A stretch of 8,679 nt of DNA from Nocardioidaceae bacterium. GTDB lineage: Bacteria; Actinomycetota; Actinomycetes; Propionibacteriales; Nocardioidaceae. This document shows positions 5,253 through 8,679 of the stretch, one piece after another. The notes beneath the pieces are model-generated. The model was not told where the DNA came from, made no database searches, and saw nothing but the letters and a program-made list of their open reading frames with translations. Location of the stretch: NCBI GenBank assembly GCA_025966335.1, contig JAICRS010000121.1:1-8679 (forward strand), written 5' to 3'. The position numbers were made by a program, and so were the translations under genes. Position 1 is the stretch's first letter, and each line of letters starts with the position of its first letter.

Positions 5253-7331
5253 GTGGCTGGCAGGACGACCGCGAACCAGGGGAGCAACCCCGAGGTGCCC
5301 GCAGCCGAGAGTCCCGACGCGATCCGCAACGTGGTGCTGGTCGGTCCGGCCGGGTCGGGGAAGACGACGTTGGTGGAGGCGCTGCTGGTCTCGGCCGGCG
5401 TGCTGAACCGGGCGGGCACGGTCCTCGAGGGGACCACGGTCAGCGACTTCGACGAGGCCGAGCAGCGCCAGCAGCGTTCGGTGGGCCTGTCGCTCGCGCC
5501 ACTCATGCACGACGGCGTGAAGGTGAACCTGCTCGACACCCCTGGCTATGCCGACTACGTCGGTGAGCTGCGGGCCGGTCTGCGCGCCGCCGACTGCGCG
5601 ATGTTCGTGATCGCCGCGAACGAGGGCGTCGACGAGCCAACCCGCCAGCTGTGGCGCGAGTGCGCCGAGGTGTCGGTGCCGCGGGCGGTGGTGGTGACCA
5701 AGCTCGACCACGCCCGCGCGAACGTCGACGCGGTGGTCGCGCAGGCCCAGGCCTCGTTCGGCGACAAGGTGCTCCCGGTCTACCTGCACGAGGGCGACCT
5801 GCTGGTCGGCCTGCTGACCGGCGACGACCCGGCGCATGAGGAGCAGCGCGGAACCCTGATCGAAGGGGTGATCGAGGAGTCCGAGGACGAGACGCTGATG
5901 GAGCGCTACGTCGGCGGTGAAGCGGTCGACAAGGAACTACTGGTCAAGGACCTCGAGCGGGCTGTCGCTCGGGGTTCTTTCTTTCCGGTGATCCCGGTCT
6001 GCTCGACCACCGGGGTCGGCACCCGCGAGCTGCTCGACATGATCGTCGCCGGGTTCCCCTCACCGCTCGAGCATCCGCTGCCCGAGGTGTTCACCCCCGC
6101 CGGCAAGAGCGGACCGGCGCTCAGCTGCGACCCGTCCGGGCCGCTGGTGGCCGAGGTGGTCAAGACGACGTCGGACCCGTACGTCGGGCGGGTCAGCCTG
6201 GTCCGGGTCTTCTCCGGCACCATCCGCCCGGACATGACCGTGCACGTCTCGGGGCACTTCAGCTCGTTCTTCGGCGAGGACAGCACGCACGAGGACCACG
6301 ACGAGGACGAACGGATCGGTGCCCTGTCCACCCCGCTCGGCAAGCTCCAGCGGCCGGCCGACCAGGTGATCGCCGGCGACCTGTGCGCGATCGGGCGGCT
6401 GACCCGCGCGGAGACCGGCGACACCCTCTCGGAGCGGGAGCAGCCGCTGGTGCTCAAGCCGTGGACGATGCCTGAGCCGCTGCTGCCGATCGCGGTCGAG
6501 GCGCACGCCAAGGCCGACGAGGACAAGCTCTCGCAGGGGTTGCAGCGGCTGGCCGCCGAGGACCCGACGCTGCGGATCGAGCACAACGCGGAGACCCACC
6601 AGATCGTGCTGTGGTGCATGGGCGAGGCGCACGCCGACGTCGCGCTGGACCGGCTCGGCAACCGCTACGGCGCAACCGTGGACCAGGTGGAGCTGCGGAT
6701 CTCGCTGCGGGAGACCTTCGCCGGCACCGCCAAGGGCCACGGCCGGCACGTCAAGCAGTCCGGCGGGCACGGCCAGTTCGCGGTCTGCGACATCGAGGTC
6801 GAGCCCTTGCCGCAAGGCTCGGGTCTGGAGTTCGTGGACAAGGTGGTCGGCGGCGCGGTTCCGCGGCAGTTCATCCCCAGCGTGGAGAAGGGGGTGCGCG
6901 CCCAGATGGAGCGCGGGGTCGCGCACGGCTACCCGGTCGTCGACATCAAGGTCACCCTCACCGACGGCAAGTCGCACAGCGTGGACTCCTCCGACATGGC
7001 CTTCCAGACCGCAGGCGCGCTCGCCCTGCGCGATGCCGCCGAGGGCACCCGGATCTCGCTGCTCGAGCCGGTCGACGAGGTAGCGGTGATGGTCCCCGAC
7101 GACCTGGTCGGCACCGTGATGAGCGACCTGTCCGGCCGGCGCGGCAGGGTGCTCGGCAGTGAGCCGGTCGGCGACGACCGGACGCTGGTGCGGGCCGAGG
7201 TGCCGCAGGTCGAGATCGGCCGGTACGCGATTGACCTGCGCTCGTTCTCGCACGGTGCCGCGTCGTTCACCCGGTCCTTCGCCCGCTACGAGCCGATGCC
7301 GGAGAACGTGGCGGCGAAGCTGGCTCAGTGA
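5253..7331 (+). CDS. fusA2: Elongation factor G-like GTPase EF-G2
   Basis: A translational GTPase paralogue of EF-G, 692 aa, found across actinobacteria beside the true EF-G. Domain order is complete: G domain with G1 GPAGSGKTT (31-39), switch I-like QQRSVGLSL (73-81), G3 DTPGYADY (95-102) and G4 TKLD (149-152); domain II from about 290; domain III around AVEAHAKADEDKLSQGLQRL; domain IV with the QSGGHGQFA segment; and domain V to the end. Three departures from canonical EF-G stand out: Tyr99 where DTPGH has its catalytic histidine, TKLD instead of NKxD, and an acidic His-containing insert at 342-353 in domain II. The M. smegmatis homologue is reported to bind GTP but to lack ribosome-stimulated hydrolysis, so a role other than routine translocation is plausible. 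GTG 5253 is set by the GGAGGAGG site. The last 7 bp overlap the stop of the converging Cys-rich gene. Confidence 0.94.
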   Translation: MAGRTTANQGSNPEVPAAESPDAIRNVVLVGPAGSGKTTLVEALLVSAGVLNRAGTVLEGTTVSDFDEAEQRQQRSVGLSLAPLMHDGVKVNLLDTPGYADYVGELRAGLRAADCAMFVIAANEGVDEPTRQLWRECAEVSVPRAVVVTKLDHARANVDAVVAQAQASFGDKVLPVYLHEGDLLVGLLTGDDPAHEEQRGTLIEGVIEESEDETLMERYVGGEAVDKELLVKDLERAVARGSFFPVIPVCSTTGVGTRELLDMIVAGFPSPLEHPLPEVFTPAGKSGPALSCDPSGPLVAEVVKTTSDPYVGRVSLVRVFSGTIRPDMTVHVSGHFSSFFGEDSTHEDHDEDERIGALSTPLGKLQRPADQVIAGDLCAIGRLTRAETGDTLSEREQPLVLKPWTMPEPLLPIAVEAHAKADEDKLSQGLQRLAAEDPTLRIEHNAETHQIVLWCMGEAHADVALDRLGNRYGATVDQVELRISLRETFAGTAKGHGRHVKQSGGHGQFAVCDIEVEPLPQGSGLEFVDKVVGGAVPRQFIPSVEKGVRAQMERGVAHGYPVVDIKVTLTDGKSHSVDSSDMAFQTAGALALRDAAEGTRISLLEPVDEVAVMVPDDLVGTVMSDLSGRRGRVLGSEPVGDDRTLVRAEVPQVEIGRYAIDLRSFSHGAASFTRSFARYEPMPENVAAKLAQ

Positions 7332-8068
7332 GGGTCGGCGGGATGGATCGCCAGCGCGGAACGTGAGCGCAGGTGCGCCTCGCAACGTGCCACCAGCTCG
7401 TCGTACGCCGCCTGCCCCATCAGCTCGACCAGCTCCGGGCCGTTGGAGACGTACACCGGCTGCGCCGCGACATGGGCCTCGGTGTTGCCGCTGCAGTACC
7501 AGTCCAGGTCGTGCCCGCCGGGGCCCCAGCCGCGCCGGTCGTACTCACCGATCGACACTTCGGTGTACGCCGAACCGTCCGGAAGCTCGACGTCGCGGAA
7601 GGTGCGGCGGATCGGCAGCTGCCAGCAGACATCGGGCTTGGTCTCGAGGGGATGCCGGTCGATGCGCAGTGCGAGGCCGTGCAGGGCGCACCCCTCGCCG
7701 CCCTCGAAGCCGGGCCGGTTCAGGAAGATGCAGGCGCCCTCGTGGACCGCGGTCTTGCGGTCGCCGTCGTCGTCGGTCTCGATCCAGCCGCCCTTGCGGC
7801 CTGCGTCGTGGAACTGCCAGGTCTCCCGGTCGAGCAGCTTCACGAACTTCTTGACCCGCTTCTCGTCGTCCTTGTCCGAGAAGTGCGCGCCCAGCGTGCA
7901 GCAGCCGTCGAAGGGCCGCTCGGCGTAGATGCCCTGGCAGCCCTGGCCGAAGATGCACATCCAGTTGGAGGTGAGCCAGGTCAGGTCGCACTTGAAGACT
8001 TGGGAGTCGTCGGCGGGGTCGGCGAACTCCACCCACGCGCGCGGGAAGACGAGGTCTACTTCTGGCAC
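7325..8068 (-). CDS. Conserved ten-cysteine protein, Rv0495c type, putative metal or Fe-S binding
   Basis: A 247-aa soluble protein of unknown function. Ten cysteines are present: C27, C38, C44, C56, C57, C113, C127, C148, C192 and C229. The segments CIFGQGCQGIYAERP (38-52) with a following CC, and CIFLNRPGFEGGEGCALHG (113-131), look like the cysteine clusters of DUF3109/YkgJ-type iron or zinc proteins, so metal or Fe-S binding is a fair inference. From memory it matches M. tuberculosis Rv0495c, including the ETKPDVCWQLPIRR and WGPGGHDLDWYC blocks, and Rv0495c is also divergent from a ppx gene (Rv0496). The start is GTG at 8066-8068, with TAGGGT 7 nt before it and no ribosome binding site, implying a leaderless mRNA. 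Its stop overlaps that of EF-G2 by 7 bp. Identity as a conserved protein is firm; biochemical function is not known from sequence. Confidence 0.88.
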   Translation of the reverse strand: MPEVDLVFPRAWVEFADPADDSQVFKCDLTWLTSNWMCIFGQGCQGIYAERPFDGCCTLGAHFSDKDDEKRVKKFVKLLDRETWQFHDAGRKGGWIETDDDGDRKTAVHEGACIFLNRPGFEGGEGCALHGLALRIDRHPLETKPDVCWQLPIRRTFRDVELPDGSAYTEVSIGEYDRRGWGPGGHDLDWYCSGNTEAHVAAQPVYVSNGPELVELMGQAAYDELVARCEAHLRSRSALAIHPADPH

Positions 8069-8075
8069 GCGGGCA

Positions 8076-8081
8076 ACCCTA
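8076..8081 (-). promoter_or_regulatory. Leaderless-type -10 box of the Cys-rich gene
   Basis: TAGGGT on the minus strand ends 7 nt before the GTG start. Immediately upstream (8085-8092) is a GGGGGAGG run and then the 22-bp repeat array, an order mirrored at the ppx promoter. Confidence 0.6.
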
Positions 8082-8090
8082 CGTCCTCCC

Positions 8091-8156
8091 CCGAGCCGTC
8101 ATGTTTTGCGGGCCGAGCCGGCATGTTTTGCGGGCCGAGCCGGCATGTTTTGCGGT
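8091..8156 (-). repeat. Tandem array of three 22-bp units, left arm
   Basis: Three head-to-tail copies occupy 8091-8112, 8113-8134 and 8135-8156. Copy 1 differs from copies 2 and 3 at one base (T for G at position 9), and copy 3 differs in its final base. Read on the minus strand, each unit is CGCAAAACATGACGGCTCGG preceded by two further C residues, with A replaced by C in copies 2 and 3 within the TGAC/TGCC core. The unit points its CGGCTCGG end at the Cys-rich gene and stops 9 bp from that gene's -10 box. It matches the right-arm unit at 18 of 22 positions. Confidence 0.9.
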
Positions 8157-8180
8157 TGCCCCAAGGATTCCTCGACAGTC

Positions 8181-8226
8181 AGTTGCAATGGCATGTCTCT
8201 GGTCGCCGGATGATGCCGTTGCCACT
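8181..8226. other. Imperfect inverted repeat (stem-loop) between the two arrays
   Basis: AGTTGCAATGGCAT (8181-8194) can pair with ATGCCGTTGCCACT (8213-8226). All but one of the 14 positions pair if one G-T wobble is allowed, around an 18-nt loop. A second 7-bp inverted pair, GGTCGCC (8201-8207) with GGCGACC (8231-8237), competes or would form a pseudoknot-like fold. No T-run follows, so it is not a standard terminator. The remaining part of 8157-8266 shows no gene I recognise and is less GC-rich than its surroundings. Confidence 0.5.
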
Positions 8227-8266
8227 TACTGGCGACCCGGTAGGCCACCCGACCCGCCGCCATTTG

Positions 8267-8322
8267 TGACGGCTCGGCACACCAAACCTGACGGCTCGGC
8301 ACACCAAACCTGACGGCTCGGC
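8267..8322 (+). repeat. Tandem array of 22-bp units, right arm (two full copies plus a 12-bp third)
   Basis: Full copies at 8267-8288 and 8289-8310 are identical, and a third starts at 8311 and is lost after 12 bp. The unit begins TGACGGCTCGGC and ends ACACCAAACC. It shares the core TGACGGCTCGG and the AAAC upstream of it with the left array but in inverted orientation, so its CGGCTCGG end points at ppx. The array ends 20 bp from the ppx -10 box. Confidence 0.9.
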
Positions 8323-8342
8323 GGGGGAGGGGCTAGCGGGGG

Positions 8343-8348
8343 TAGGTT
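8343..8348 (+). promoter_or_regulatory. Leaderless-type -10 box of ppx
   Basis: TAGGTT ends 6 nt before the ppx ATG. A GGGGGAGG run at 8323-8330 and the 22-bp array precede it, the mirror image of the Cys-rich gene's promoter. No ribosome binding site is present in the six intervening bases. Confidence 0.6.
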
Positions 8349-8354
8349 CTGGGC

Positions 8355-8679
8355 ATGCGACTTGGTGTGCTGGACATCGGTTCCAACACAGGGCACCTGC
8401 TCGTCGTGGACGCGCACGGCGGGGCGGCGCCGCTGCCGGCGTACTCCTACAAGGAGCCGTTGCGCCTGGCCGAGCACCTCGACGAGGCCGGCGCGGTCAC
8501 CGAGGACGGGATCGCGGCGCTGACCCGGTTCGTCGCCGAGGCCCTGCAGGCCGCCGAGGACAAGGGTTGTGAGGAGATCCTCGGCTTCGCGACGTCCGCC
8601 GTCCGCGACGCGACCAACACCGACCACGTGCTCGGCCACGTGCGCGACGTGACCGGCGTGGACATCGGGGTGCTTCCCG
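8355..8679 (+). CDS. ppx: Ppx/GppA-family exopolyphosphatase (5' part, runs off the right edge)
   Basis: The family hydrolyses terminal phosphate from long-chain polyphosphate or the gamma phosphate-equivalent of pppGpp. The 108 whole codons cover the first part of the ASKHA (actin-like) fold: the phosphate-1 loop LGVLDIGSNTGHLLVVD (3-19) with D7, G9, S10, N11 and T12, and the family signature GFATSAVRDA (77-86). From memory it follows M. tuberculosis Ppx1 (Rv0496) closely in both segments and in the starting residues MRLGVLD. The ATG is preceded by TAGGTT 6 nt upstream, consistent with a leaderless message. It is divergent from the Rv0495c-type gene across the region with paired repeat arrays. 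Family is certain; the choice between polyphosphate and pppGpp as the main substrate needs the missing C-terminal part, though the Ppx1 likeness favours polyphosphate. Confidence 0.94.
   Translation, partial: MRLGVLDIGSNTGHLLVVDAHGGAAPLPAYSYKEPLRLAEHLDEAGAVTEDGIAALTRFVAEALQAAEDKGCEEILGFATSAVRDATNTDHVLGHVRDVTGVDIGVLP

Noticed and set aside
8099..8313. Short open frames on both strands of the ppx intergenic region (about 67-94 aa)
   Set aside because: Their translations are mostly the 22-bp repeat read as peptide, they have no ribosome binding site, and they match no family I know.
8091..8322. Possible CRISPR array
   Set aside because: The 22-bp units abut without variable spacers and occur in two opposite orientations, with no cas genes nearby.
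8091..8330. Transposon with terminal inverted repeats and target duplication
   Set aside because: The arms do form an inverted repeat extending into CCTCCCCC/GGGGGAGG, but no target-site duplication is visible at the flanks (ACGT versus GGCT) and there is no transposase; kept only as an alternative in the findings.

Overview
This window looks like chromosome from a high-GC actinobacterium, probably of the Nocardioides/Propionibacteriales kind. That placement rests on strongly G/C-biased third codon positions, GTG starts, TANNNT boxes placed 6-7 nt before start codons (the actinobacterial leaderless style), the radA-disA pair, the actinobacterial EF-G2 paralogue, and a Cys-rich protein divergent from ppx as I remember for Rv0495c-Rv0496 of Mycobacterium tuberculosis. 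The genus is an inference.

Layout, left to right. (1) 1-2023, minus strand: radA followed by the 5' part of disA, i.e. a DNA-repair branch-migration ATPase and a c-di-AMP-making DNA integrity scanner. (2) 2024-2148: divergent control region holding a radA leaderless promoter, a probable lacI-type promoter and a LacI-type operator. (3) 2149-3774, plus strand: a LacI-family repressor with no sugar genes beside it, then a 191-aa DUF6058-like protein with its own leaderless promoter. (4) 3768-5109, minus strand: a VOC/glyoxalase-like protein and a class I SAM methyltransferase overlapping by 20 bp; the methyltransferase also overlaps the tail of the DUF6058-like gene by 7 bp. (5) 5253-7331, plus strand: the EF-G-like GTPase EF-G2, with a strong ribosome binding site. 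(6) 7325-8068, minus strand: a ten-cysteine conserved protein of the Rv0495c type, again tail-to-tail with a 7-bp overlap. (7) 8355-8679, plus strand: the start of a Ppx/GppA exopolyphosphatase.

Most of the window is ordinary housekeeping and accessory chromosome. The region to look at is the 286-bp intergenic stretch 8069-8354 between the Cys-rich gene and ppx. It carries two tandem arrays of a 22-bp unit, about three copies each. The arrays are in mirror orientation, so each points its conserved end (TGACGGCTCGG) at its own gene. In both cases that end is followed by a GGGGGAGG-type run and a TAGGKT -10 box. A stem-loop sits between the arrays. This could be a shared control region for the Cys-rich protein and the polyphosphatase, or a REP/MITE-like repeat element that landed there. 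The sequence alone does not decide.

Functional links that can be supported: RadA with DisA (RadA is reported to restrain DisA in mycobacteria), the methyltransferase with the VOC protein (overlapping genes on one strand), and the Cys-rich protein with Ppx (conserved neighbourhood plus mirrored promoters). I see no RNA genes, insertion sequences, CRISPR arrays or convincing rho-independent terminators. Both convergent pairs overlap at their stops and leave no room for a terminator between them.
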